The translations under genes were made by a program, and so were the position numbers. From NCBI RefSeq assembly GCF_046297875.1, contig NZ_JBKBHD010000001.1, forward strand, positions 1,984,001 to 2,048,000: a stretch of DNA of 64,000 nucleotides, given 5' to 3'. The notes under the pieces were generated by a model. That model saw nothing but the letters and a program-made list of their open reading frames with translations. It was not told where the DNA came from and made no database searches. Numbering within the stretch: the stretch's first letter is position 1; every line of letters starts with the position of its first letter. The DNA is from Parvibaculum sp046297875 (lineage in GTDB: Bacteria; Pseudomonadota; Alphaproteobacteria; Parvibaculales; Parvibaculaceae). This document shows, in pieces, positions 24,671-32,430 of the stretch.

Positions 24671-25846
24671 TTGGCCGGCTCGGTACCACCCACAGCTAAA
24701 TCAGACGCACCGCAAGACGCCGCCGCTTGCCAGGTTGTCGCCGAAAACCGGGTGCTGCGTCTCGTGGCGTCCGGCGACTGGACGATTGCACATCTGAACG
24801 AGGTTGACGGGGAACTTCGGGCGCTCGGGCGCGGCGCCATCAAGGCCGAGCGCGCCATCATCGATTTTTCCGGTATCACCCGTTTCGACACATCCTCCGC
24901 GGCCGTGCTTGACCGTATGGCGCGCGTGTTCGAGGAGAAGGGGCTTCGCGTCGAATTCGAGGGCGTCACCGAAGCGCAGCGCCGCCTGCTCGACAAGATC
25001 GAAACCTATGGCAAGCCCGAGCCATCCAAACCCGTCCCCGTGCCTCTTCACATCCAGATACTGGACCGGATCGGTACGACGACGCGGGCGATGGGCGAGG
25101 AAGCTCGCGGCATGCTCGGCTTCATAGGCGCCGTTGTTTCGGCCTTCGGGCGGACATTGGCCAGTCCACGCCGCTTTCGCTTCGTGCCTTTCGTGCACCA
25201 CATGGAAAAGTCGGGCTTCGATGCGCTGCCGCTTGTCTGCCTGCTCACCTTCCTGATCGGCGCAGTCGTCGCGCAGCAAGGCGCGGTGCAGCTTCGCCAG
25301 TTCGGCGCCGAGGTCTTCACGGTCAATCTGATCGCGATCATCTTCCTGCGCGAAGTCGGACTGCTGCTGACCGCGATCATCGTGGCAGGCCGATCGGGCA
25401 GCGCCTTCACCGCCGAAATCGGCTCCATGAAGATGCGCGAGGAAATCGACGCAATGCGCGCCCTAGGCCTCGATCCGATGGACATGCTGGTCATTCCGCG
25501 CGTGGCGGCACTTTGCGTCACCCTGCCGCTGCTCACCTTCGTCGCCGACCTGATGGGCCTCATCGGCGGCGGTGTCGTGGTCTATTTCATGCTCGACATG
25601 TCGCCTGGCACTTACATGACACGGGTACAGGAAGCGGTCGATTTCTGGACCATAGCGGTCGGGCTCATCAAGGCGCCGTTCATGGCGTCCGTCATTGCGC
25701 TTGTCGGCTGCCGCGCCGGGCTTTCTGTCACCGGTAGCGCCGAGTCCGTCGGCGCCATGACGACGCGCTCCGTCGTGCGCTCGATCTTTCTCGTCATCAT
25801 CCTCGACGCACTGTTTGCCATGTTCTTCACAGCGGTGGGGATCTGA
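24671..25846 (+). CDS. mlaE: Mla-type ABC transporter permease with N-terminal STAS domain
   Basis: A 391-residue inner-membrane permease of the MlaE family for lipid transport between inner and outer membranes. Residues 20-115 form a STAS-like domain (LVASGDWTIAHLNEVDGEL... AIIDFSGITRFDTSSAAVLDRM), equivalent to the separate MlaB protein of Escherichia coli, then come five or so membrane helices with the conserved GxSGSAFTAEIGSMKMREEIDAM cytosolic loop. The TTG start at 24671 is the only one near the STAS domain and has GAGGG just upstream. The ATPase gene starts two bases after its stop, so the genes form an operon mlaE-mlaF-mlaD-lipoprotein. Confidence 0.92.
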   Translation: MAGSVPPTAKSDAPQDAAACQVVAENRVLRLVASGDWTIAHLNEVDGELRALGRGAIKAERAIIDFSGITRFDTSSAAVLDRMARVFEEKGLRVEFEGVTEAQRRLLDKIETYGKPEPSKPVPVPLHIQILDRIGTTTRAMGEEARGMLGFIGAVVSAFGRTLASPRRFRFVPFVHHMEKSGFDALPLVCLLTFLIGAVVAQQGAVQLRQFGAEVFTVNLIAIIFLREVGLLLTAIIVAGRSGSAFTAEIGSMKMREEIDAMRALGLDPMDMLVIPRVAALCVTLPLLTFVADLMGLIGGGVVVYFMLDMSPGTYMTRVQEAVDFWTIAVGLIKAPFMASVIALVGCRAGLSVTGSAESVGAMTTRSVVRSIFLVIILDALFAMFFTAVGI

Positions 25847-25848
25847 GC

Positions 25849-26622
25849 GTGGCGAAAATGGGCGAACCCATCATCGAAGTGCGCGGGCTCGACACGAGGT
25901 TCGGCGATCACGTCATTCACGAGAATCTCGATCTCACCGTCAATCGCGGAGAGGTGATCGGCATTGTCGGCGGCTCGGGCACGGGCAAATCTGTGCTCCT
26001 GCGAACGATCCTCGGATTGAAGAAGCCCGATTCAGGCCGCATCCGCGTCTTCGGCATTGATTTTTCCGAATTGCCGGAAGAGGAGCGCCGTCTCAACGAG
26101 CGGCGCTGGGGTGTTCTCTTTCAGGATGGCGCGCTTTTCTCGGCGCTTACCGTTGCGGAGAATATCCAGGTTCCCTATCGCGAACATCTCCATCTGTCGC
26201 AGGAACTGATGGACGAACTGGCCGCGATCAAGATCGCGATGGTCGGCCTCCGGCCAACCGCCGGTGCGCTCTATCCCTCGGAACTTTCCGGCGGCATGAG
26301 GAAGAGGGCGGGGCTCGCCCGTGCGCTGGCGCTCGACCCGGAAATCCTCTTTCTCGACGAGCCCACGGCAGGCCTCGACCCGATCGGCGCCGCCGCCTTC
26401 GACGATCTCATCAACGAGCTCAAGGAAACGCTCGGTCTGACGGTCTTTCTTGTGACCCACGACCTCGACACGCTTCACGCGACCTGCGACCGTATCGCGG
26501 TAATTGCCGAGAAACATGTTATCCTTGTCGGCACGATCGACGACATGTTGCGTAGCAGCCACCCTTGGATCCACGAGTATTTTCACGGGCCGCGTGCGCG
26601 CGCGGCTCTTGCGGGCAAGTAG
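25849..26622 (+). CDS. mlaF: Mla-type ABC transporter ATP-binding protein
   Basis: A 257-residue ATPase. Walker A is GGSGTGKS (41-48), the signature is LSGGMRKRAGLARAL, Walker B is ILFLDEPTAGLDP, and the switch His is in LVTHDLDTL. The LSGGM signature and the C-terminal extension IHEYFHGPRARAAL are those of MlaF/Ttg2A proteins, which drive phospholipid movement with MlaE and MlaD. GTG at 25849 is two bases from the permease stop; an ATG at 25858 is the alternative start. Confidence 0.94.
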   Translation: MAKMGEPIIEVRGLDTRFGDHVIHENLDLTVNRGEVIGIVGGSGTGKSVLLRTILGLKKPDSGRIRVFGIDFSELPEEERRLNERRWGVLFQDGALFSALTVAENIQVPYREHLHLSQELMDELAAIKIAMVGLRPTAGALYPSELSGGMRKRAGLARALALDPEILFLDEPTAGLDPIGAAAFDDLINELKETLGLTVFLVTHDLDTLHATCDRIAVIAEKHVILVGTIDDMLRSSHPWIHEYFHGPRARAALAGK

Positions 26623-26627
26623 CGGCC

Positions 26628-27536
26628 ATGGAAATCAAATCCAACAATGTCCTGATCGGCGCCTTCACGATTGCGACCATTATCGGCGCTTTCCTCGTGA
26701 TCCTCTGGGTGAGCGGCGTTCAGCTCAACCGGCAGTTCGCCTATTACAAGATCATCTTCGATGGATCGGTGTCGGGCCTCTCGGAGTCGGGTGCCGTCCA
26801 ATATAACGGCTTGCCGGTCGGCAAGGTGCGGTCGCTTCAGCTGATGGAGCGAAACCCGAACAGGGTCGTTGCTATCATCGAGGTCGATGCGCGTACGCCG
26901 GTGAAGGAAGACTCGATAGCACAGCTTGAGCTCTCCGGGCTCACTGGCGTCGCCTTCATCCAGTTGACCGGCGGCAGCCCGGAATCGGCGGACCTGGTAG
27001 CGCGTGAAGGTCAGGACTATCCGGTCATTCGCGCGGCACCGTCCACGCTGCAGGATCTGCTGCGGAGCGGCCCGGAAACGCTGCAAAGCGCCAATGAACT
27101 CCTGAAAGAACTCAACAAGCTCGTTGTCGAGAACCAGAAGGCGGTCAACGACTCGCTCGCCAATGTCGCGATCATGTCGCAGGCGCTCGCTGACAGCTCC
27201 GATGATGTGACCAAGGCGATCGAGCAATTGGCCCAGGCTTCCGTGCATCTCAACAGTATCAGCCGCAATGCCGACCAGCTGATGAAGGACGATGTGAAGG
27301 CCTTTATCGGCGACGCGCGCGAGGCGGCACGGGCTTATCGCGAGGTGGCGGAAGAACTCGATGCCATCCTCAAGCAGAGTGGGCCAGGCGTCGGTGCGGG
27401 CCTTGCCCAATTGCCGCAACTCGTATCCGAAACGCGATCGCTCGTCTCCTCGCTGGAGCGGATCACGACGAGAGCGGGCGACGACCCGGCGCGGTTCCTT
27501 ATCGGCAACAACGTACCGGAAGTGGAGGCGCGATAA
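26628..27536 (+). CDS. mlaD: MlaD-family lipid-binding MCE protein
   Basis: A 302-residue protein with one N-terminal membrane helix (NVLIGAFTIATIIGAFLVILWV) and a periplasmic MCE domain containing the family stretch VSGLSESGAVQYNGLPVGKV. The C-terminal half is helical (about residues 150-270), as in MCE proteins that form hexameric rings and tubes. It would receive lipid from the outer-membrane side and deliver it to MlaEF. ATG at 26628 is six bases past the ATPase stop. Its own stop overlaps the next start by one base. Confidence 0.93.
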   Translation: MEIKSNNVLIGAFTIATIIGAFLVILWVSGVQLNRQFAYYKIIFDGSVSGLSESGAVQYNGLPVGKVRSLQLMERNPNRVVAIIEVDARTPVKEDSIAQLELSGLTGVAFIQLTGGSPESADLVAREGQDYPVIRAAPSTLQDLLRSGPETLQSANELLKELNKLVVENQKAVNDSLANVAIMSQALADSSDDVTKAIEQLAQASVHLNSISRNADQLMKDDVKAFIGDAREAARAYREVAEELDAILKQSGPGVGAGLAQLPQLVSETRSLVSSLERITTRAGDDPARFLIGNNVPEVEAR

Positions 27537-28207
27537 TGGACGGGGCAGCGATGAGCCGGTTCGGAAAATGGTTGCGCGCGGCATTTGTCGTTGCAGCAGT
27601 CGGGCCGCTCGGCGGCTGCGCGCTTGCCGGTGTCGCCAGCGGGCCGCCGCCTTCGCTTTATGTTCTGAAGGCGCCCGCGCCAGACGAGATGCGGACGGCT
27701 GGACCTGTCGCGGCGCAGATCGTGGTGGAGGATTTCGTTGCGCCTGCCGCCATCGACACGACGCGCATCGTCTTTCAGCCGAATGAAAACGAGATCGCCT
27801 ATTATGCCGGCGCACGCTGGAGCGATCGCGCCCCGCGCATGATTTCCTCGCTATTGGTCGAAACGCTGGCAGGCACGGGAAATTTCCCCGCCATCATCGG
27901 ACCGGGCAGCAATGTGCGCATGGACTATGCGCTGGTCGGCGACATTCGCTCGTTCGCTGCGACGCGCGATGAAACGGCCGGGCTCGGGCAGGGCACGACG
28001 AAGGTCAAGGTCGCCTTCTATGTCCGCCTGTTGCGCGCGCGCGACCGGAGCATCGTTGCCTCGCGGGAGTTCTCGTCGGAAGCGGCTGCGCCCGGCGCAG
28101 GCATGGCAAATGTTGTTGCCGCCTATGATGCCGCTCTCGGCGCCGTGCTCGCCGAGATTGCGGGATGGACGCTGGAACGGTCGCTCGCCGCAGGCGCGGG
28201 GAGCTGA
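27536..28207 (+). CDS. PqiC-like ABC-transport auxiliary lipoprotein
   Basis: A 223-residue outer-membrane-type lipoprotein. The signal peptide ends in the lipobox LGGC (Cys28), and the mature part has the ABC_trans_aux pattern: PSLYVLKAP, then IVVEDFVAPAAIDTTRIVFQPNENEIAYYAGARWSDRAPRM, typical of PqiC/YmbA relatives. Such lipoproteins anchor MCE transport systems to the outer membrane. The start ATG at 27536 shares one base with the MlaD stop; an ATG at 27551 is also possible. It closes the Mla-type operon. Confidence 0.9.
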   Translation: MDGAAMSRFGKWLRAAFVVAAVGPLGGCALAGVASGPPPSLYVLKAPAPDEMRTAGPVAAQIVVEDFVAPAAIDTTRIVFQPNENEIAYYAGARWSDRAPRMISSLLVETLAGTGNFPAIIGPGSNVRMDYALVGDIRSFAATRDETAGLGQGTTKVKVAFYVRLLRARDRSIVASREFSSEAAAPGAGMANVVAAYDAALGAVLAEIAGWTLERSLAAGAGS

Positions 28208-28231
28208 GAGTTTCACTTTCCGCTCGCAGAC

Positions 28232-28319
28232 TGTCATGCCCGGACTTGATCCGGGCACCCAGGGGCGGCAAGCGCGGTGCAAATGGCTCTGGATTGCCGG
28301 GTCAAGCCCGGCAATGACA
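28232..28319. repeat. Dispersed intergenic palindromic repeat, second family
   Basis: Two hairpins frame the gap between converging genes: TGCCCGGA/TCCGGGCA (28237-28257) and ATTGCCGGG/CCCGGCAAT (28293-28315), each with a five-base loop (CTTGA and TCAAG). The two outer ends TGTCAT and ATGACA mirror each other, so the whole element is a nested palindrome. A related fragment occurs at 52556-52600. Confidence 0.75.
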
Positions 28320-28342
28320 TGTCACAAGAAGACTTTACGCCC

Positions 28343-30538
28343 CTAGCTCAGCTTCCCGATTGCCTGACCGAGCATGAGGTAGACCTTGCCGGTGTCCGAG
28401 GTGAGGTAGGTCTCGACAAGGATGTTGTCGCGGTCGCGGGTGCTGGCGGCGCCGAGCAATTCCTCGAAACTCGCCACGAAGCGGTCCACATGGGCGCGGA
28501 ACTCGCCGTCCTTGCGGTATTTCTGCGAAATGCGGTCATAAAGCTCGCGCCCCGCCATGTTGTAGAGGCGGCGCGTAAAGACATTGCGCTCGCCCGCCTG
28601 ATAGCGTTGCCAGAGTTCCGGCGGCGGGCTTTCCTCCAGCGCGCGGTCGAGGTCGATCGCGAGCGCCTGCAGCGTTTCGATGACATGGAGCGAGGCGCGC
28701 TGGAAGTCGCGCTCATCGCCGTGAAGCCCCTCGCTGCCGCTTGCGCCGCCGCGACGTTCGGCGGCGGCGAGCAGGTCGGACATGCCCCAGCGGCGTTCGC
28801 CCTTCGGGGCCACGCGCGGCGCCTCGCGGTAGGTGGCGGCCGGGCGCGGAAAGTCGCTTTCGCGGCGGAGCGGCGTTGCCCGGTCGAGCGTGCGCGCATG
28901 GCGCACCACGATTTCTGCGATGGTGGCAAGCGCGGAAACCTGTTCCTCCAGCACTTCGCGCAGCGCCTTTGCGCCAGATGCCGCCTCGTCCGGCAATTCG
29001 CCGATGCGGGTTGCCAGATCGTCTGTCGCCTCGTGCAGCGCGCGGCCGGCTTCGCGCGCCGTGCCGCCAAGGCGGATCATGGCGGCGTTGAAGCGCTCGG
29101 CCGCGGTGCTGGCATCGTTGGTCGCTGTTTCGGCGAGCTTGCGCAGTTCTTCCGTCTTGCCGCCGACATCGGTCGCCAGTTTTTCGGTCGCCAGCGTGAG
29201 GTCGCGGCTGAGCGCGGCGGTTGCGGCGGTCAGGCGTTCCGTTGTTGAGGAAATGGCCTCACTCGCCGCGCGGCTCACATCATTGGCGAGCGCGCCTGAT
29301 GCGGCCTTGAGTTCGTCCACCGTCGCGCCGATGGCGCGGGTCGCCGCACCCGCCGAACGGCTAACGGCGGTCGAGGCATCTGCTGCTTCCTCCGCGCCGC
29401 GGCGGATTTCGCCGGCAATGCTTTCGCGCAAAGCCGCCGCGCGCGCCGCTGCCGCCTCGAATGTCGTGTCGAGCCCGGCGCTGAGCCCCGCCACAGCGCG
29501 GCCGATTTCCGCGGTGTGGTGTGCGAGCGACTTGTTGGCCTCGTTCATGCCGTCGCGATGCGCCTCGAACACGGCGTTGAGGCGCTCATGTTCCTGTTCG
29601 AGCCGCGTTGCGGCTTCGGCGATGATGTCGCGCTGGCGCTCATAGTTCTGGCCGATTTCCTCGGCCTTGGAGAGTGCGCCTGCCGCCACGACTTCGAGCC
29701 GTGAGGATTGCCGGTCGAGCATGGCGGCCGTCTGGTCGGCGCCTGCGCGCGCGGCCTCGCTGGTGCGGGCAAGCGTTTCGGCCTGCTCGGCCATGCGCTT
29801 TCCCGCCGCCTCGATGTCGGCCTCCGCCTTCCCGCTGAGGCCATGCACGGCTTCCACCTGTTCGCGGATTGCGCGGGAAATCGTGTCGCTCTCGCTGCCG
29901 AAGGTCTTTGCGATTTCCTCGAGGCTCTGCTTGTGGCGGGCGAGGAGGTCTTCCATCGTCCGTGTGCGGAATTCGGCGCGGCCCGTGCCCCGGTCCAGTT
30001 CTTCCACTTCGCGCGAGATGAGGCTGTTGAGTTCGGCTGCCTGGCTCAGCGCCGCGTCGAGCCCTTCGCGCATCGCGCCGAGTTCGCGGCGTACGGCGGC
30101 CGAAATGGTGGCGATCTGGTCTGTCGCGAAATCTTCCGGGTCGGACAGGCGGATCGCGGTGCGCGCCAGCGCCTCCGACATGAGCCGCATTTCCGCCGCG
30201 CGCCAAGCCGTCCAGGCCAGCATCCAGATGAAGGTGAGCGGCAGCAGCGCCGCCGCGGCAATGATGCCGGTTTCGAGCTGCGTCAGGGCCGTGAGCCCTT
30301 CGAGCCCGTATAGGCCCCAGAGATAGGCCGCGCCTGCGCCAAGCCAGAAGATGCTTGCGACCGCCGCCGCGCCGATGATTCCGGGGCTCGGCCGCCTGGC
30401 GATCATGCGGTAAAGCGCGCCGCCTGTCGGGCTGTCCTCGTTTGCCGCACGTACCGGCAGGTTCCCGTCTGCGGGCGCAGACTTCCCGGCGTCCGTCCCG
30501 GAGGCGGTCTCGTCCTGCGGCAATTCCTTGTTTTTCAT
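28343..30538 (-). CDS. Large membrane-anchored coiled-coil protein, TipN-like
   Basis: A 731-residue protein. After a polar N-terminus of about 50 residues come two membrane helices (about 50-76 and 88-112), then a very long Ala/Glu/Arg-rich coiled coil (about 130-560), a basic-proline linker, and a compact C-terminal domain of about 110 residues (QRASLHVIETLQALAIDLD... VYLMLGQAIGKLS). The layout is that of Caulobacter TipN, a pole-marking protein, and its alphaproteobacterial relatives; the resemblance is in architecture, so the name is provisional. ATG at 30538 is preceded by GGGAAAG. A role in cell-pole organisation or flagellar placement would fit the flagellar genes elsewhere in the window. 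Confidence 0.72.
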   Translation of the reverse strand: MKNKELPQDETASGTDAGKSAPADGNLPVRAANEDSPTGGALYRMIARRPSPGIIGAAAVASIFWLGAGAAYLWGLYGLEGLTALTQLETGIIAAAALLPLTFIWMLAWTAWRAAEMRLMSEALARTAIRLSDPEDFATDQIATISAAVRRELGAMREGLDAALSQAAELNSLISREVEELDRGTGRAEFRTRTMEDLLARHKQSLEEIAKTFGSESDTISRAIREQVEAVHGLSGKAEADIEAAGKRMAEQAETLARTSEAARAGADQTAAMLDRQSSRLEVVAAGALSKAEEIGQNYERQRDIIAEAATRLEQEHERLNAVFEAHRDGMNEANKSLAHHTAEIGRAVAGLSAGLDTTFEAAAARAAALRESIAGEIRRGAEEAADASTAVSRSAGAATRAIGATVDELKAASGALANDVSRAASEAISSTTERLTAATAALSRDLTLATEKLATDVGGKTEELRKLAETATNDASTAAERFNAAMIRLGGTAREAGRALHEATDDLATRIGELPDEAASGAKALREVLEEQVSALATIAEIVVRHARTLDRATPLRRESDFPRPAATYREAPRVAPKGERRWGMSDLLAAAERRGGASGSEGLHGDERDFQRASLHVIETLQALAIDLDRALEESPPPELWQRYQAGERNVFTRRLYNMAGRELYDRISQKYRKDGEFRAHVDRFVASFEELLGAASTRDRDNILVETYLTSDTGKVYLMLGQAIGKLS

Positions 30539-30722
30539 GATCTTTCCCGGCCTCGCGCTGACATGCGGCAGGGGCCAGCGTGTCGGAAGGCGGGTGGGGC
30601 GTCAACCTTCCTGCGGGGCGCGGCGCCCTGCCTCGGGTGCGCTCCCGACGTCCGGCGTTAACGAATCGGTATCGGGCCCGCTTCTAGACTTCACCCAGGC
30701 AGCGAAACGGCGGAGCAGTGGC

Positions 30723-31109
30723 ATGAAATCCTCGACAATGATGCGTCAGACGGAAAGCGAAATGCGCCCCTCCGACAGCCCGTGCGGCGCCGCAAGGCCC
30801 ATCGATCTCGTTCACCTCTCGAAATACACGCTCGGCAACCGCTCGCTCGAAAACGAGCTGCTCGGTCTCTTCCGCTCTCAGGCGGATGTCTATCTCGCCC
30901 GGCTCGATGCGGCAGGCGACGAGAAGGAATGGCAGAACGCTGCCCACAGCCTCAAGGGGTCCGCCCGCGGCCTCGGCGCCTGGGCGCTGGCGACGCTCGC
31001 AGAGGAAGCCGAAAAGACCGCGCTCGCCGCCCGCAGCGGCATCATGGCCGAGATCCGCGACGCCATCGCCGCGGTGAATGCCTTCATCGACAGCGTGGCG
31101 GAAGCCTGA
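30723..31109 (+). CDS. Single-domain Hpt (histidine phosphotransfer) protein
   Basis: A 128-residue protein made of one four-helix Hpt domain. The phosphorylated histidine is His75 in AAHSLKGSARGLG, the family HxLKG motif. It would pass phosphoryl groups between a hybrid sensor kinase and a response regulator. The first 25 residues are polar and variable. ATG at 30723 is preceded by GGAGCAGTGGC. It is divergent from the coiled-coil gene, with no kinase or regulator gene next to it. Related proteins in Alphaproteobacteria include ChpT-like and free Hpt modules; the free Hpt assignment fits the length. Confidence 0.88.
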   Translation: MKSSTMMRQTESEMRPSDSPCGAARPIDLVHLSKYTLGNRSLENELLGLFRSQADVYLARLDAAGDEKEWQNAAHSLKGSARGLGAWALATLAEEAEKTALAARSGIMAEIRDAIAAVNAFIDSVAEA

Positions 31110-31154
31110 GGTCTGAGGCCTGAGGCCTGTTGTCTCTCCGCCTTTTCCCAAAAC

Positions 31155-31246
31155 CGTCATGGCCCGGCTTGTCCGGGCCATCCACGTCTTCCTTTTCTGC
31201 CGTTGTCGTAAAGACGTGGATGACCCGCATAAAGCGGGTCATGACG
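31155..31246. repeat. Dispersed intergenic three-hairpin palindromic repeat, copy 2
   Basis: Second copy of the unit at 1611-1703: outer hairpins ATGGCCCGG/CCGGGCCAT (31159-31181) and ATGACCCGC/GCGGGTCAT (31220-31242) are identical to copy 1, including loops CTTGT and ATAAA, while the middle stem is longer here (CCACGTCTT/AAGACGTGG region) and its loop differs. Base changes in the loop with conserved stems suggest selection on structure. Confidence 0.85.
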
Positions 31247-31288
31247 CATAGGTGAAGCAGGGGTTGGACGACACAGCAAGCCCCGAAC

Positions 31289-32422
31289 CTACCCCTCCAC
31301 CATCGCCACGACCTCTTCCGCAATCGCAAGCGACGAGGTCAGCCCCGGACTCTCGATCCCGAAGAGATTGACGAGACCCGCGATCCTGTGTGCGTCCTGC
31401 CCAGAGAGAATGAAATCCGCCGCCGCCTCGCCCGGCCCGCTCACCTTGGGCCGCACGCCGGAATAAGCAGGCGCGAGCGCGCCCTCCTTCAGCCCCGGCC
31501 AGTAGCGGCGGATCGCGTCGTAAAAGCCCGCGCCGCGCTCCGGTTTCACCGCATAATCGGGCTCCGCGCCTTCCGCCGCGTCGATCCATTCCACATCCGG
31601 GCCGAAGCGCGCCCCACCGCCCATGTCGAGCGTCAGATGTACGCCGAGGCCTGCCGTCTCCGGCACGGGATAGATGAGGCGCGAAAAGGGCGCGCGACCC
31701 GTCAGCGAGAAATAGTTGCCTTTGGCGAAATGCGCTCGCGGCACATGCGCCGCGTCGAGCCCTTCGATCCGCGCTGCAAGCGCCGGCGCCCATAGCCCGC
31801 CTGCATTGACGACGATCCGTGTACGGAGCCGCGTTTCCTCCGCGCCCGAAACATGGACGATGAAGCCGCCGCCGTCCCGTGTCACGCGCGTGGCTCCCGC
31901 GTGAAAGGCGATCACGCCGCTTGCATCCTCGAACTCACCCCGAAGGCTCAGCATGAAAGCATGGGCGTCCATAATGCCGGTCGAGGGCGAGAACAGCGCC
32001 GCCTCCGCCTTCAGCGCCGGTTCGAGCGCGCGCGCCTCCGCGCCGGTCAGCTCGCGCAGATCGCTCACGCCATTCGCCCGCGCCCGCGCGGCAATGCCGC
32101 CAAGCTCGGCAAGCTGCGCCTCATCCGCCGCGACGATCAGCTTGCCGCATTTCCGGTGGGGGAGGTTGCGCTTCTCCAGATACGCATAAAGCCGCGCGCG
32201 CCCCTCCACACAGAGCCGCGCCTTCAGGCTCCCTTGCGGATAATAGATGCCCGCATGGATCACCTCGCTGTTCCGCGCGGACACCTCCGTCCCGATAGCG
32301 CCGTGCCGTTCGAGAATAACCGTCTCATGCCCGGCCAGCGCCAGCGCCCGCGCTGAGGCAAGGCCGACCACGCCCGCGCCGATCACGACGGCGTCAATGC
32401 TGTTGTCTGAGGTCGACGACAT
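31289..32422 (-). CDS. FAD-dependent oxidoreductase, LhgO-like (L-2-hydroxyglutarate oxidase family)
   Basis: A 377-residue DAO-family flavoenzyme: Rossmann motif VVIGAGVVGLASARALALAG, then ILERHGAIGTEVSARNSEVIHAGIYYP, which is characteristic of the L-2-hydroxyglutarate oxidase/dehydrogenase group, and a C-terminal FAD loop (LVNLFGIESPGLTSSLAIAE). It oxidises 2-hydroxyacids or similar substrates. ATG at 32422 is chosen; a TTG at 32434 overlapping the upstream stop (TTGA) is the alternative and would mean translational coupling with the hydrolase gene. The residues ARNSEVIHAG carry the usual substrate-site His. Confidence 0.87.
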   Translation of the reverse strand: MSSTSDNSIDAVVIGAGVVGLASARALALAGHETVILERHGAIGTEVSARNSEVIHAGIYYPQGSLKARLCVEGRARLYAYLEKRNLPHRKCGKLIVAADEAQLAELGGIAARARANGVSDLRELTGAEARALEPALKAEAALFSPSTGIMDAHAFMLSLRGEFEDASGVIAFHAGATRVTRDGGGFIVHVSGAEETRLRTRIVVNAGGLWAPALAARIEGLDAAHVPRAHFAKGNYFSLTGRAPFSRLIYPVPETAGLGVHLTLDMGGGARFGPDVEWIDAAEGAEPDYAVKPERGAGFYDAIRRYWPGLKEGALAPAYSGVRPKVSGPGEAAADFILSGQDAHRIAGLVNLFGIESPGLTSSLAIAEEVVAMVEG

Positions 32423-32430
32423 GTGCTGGA

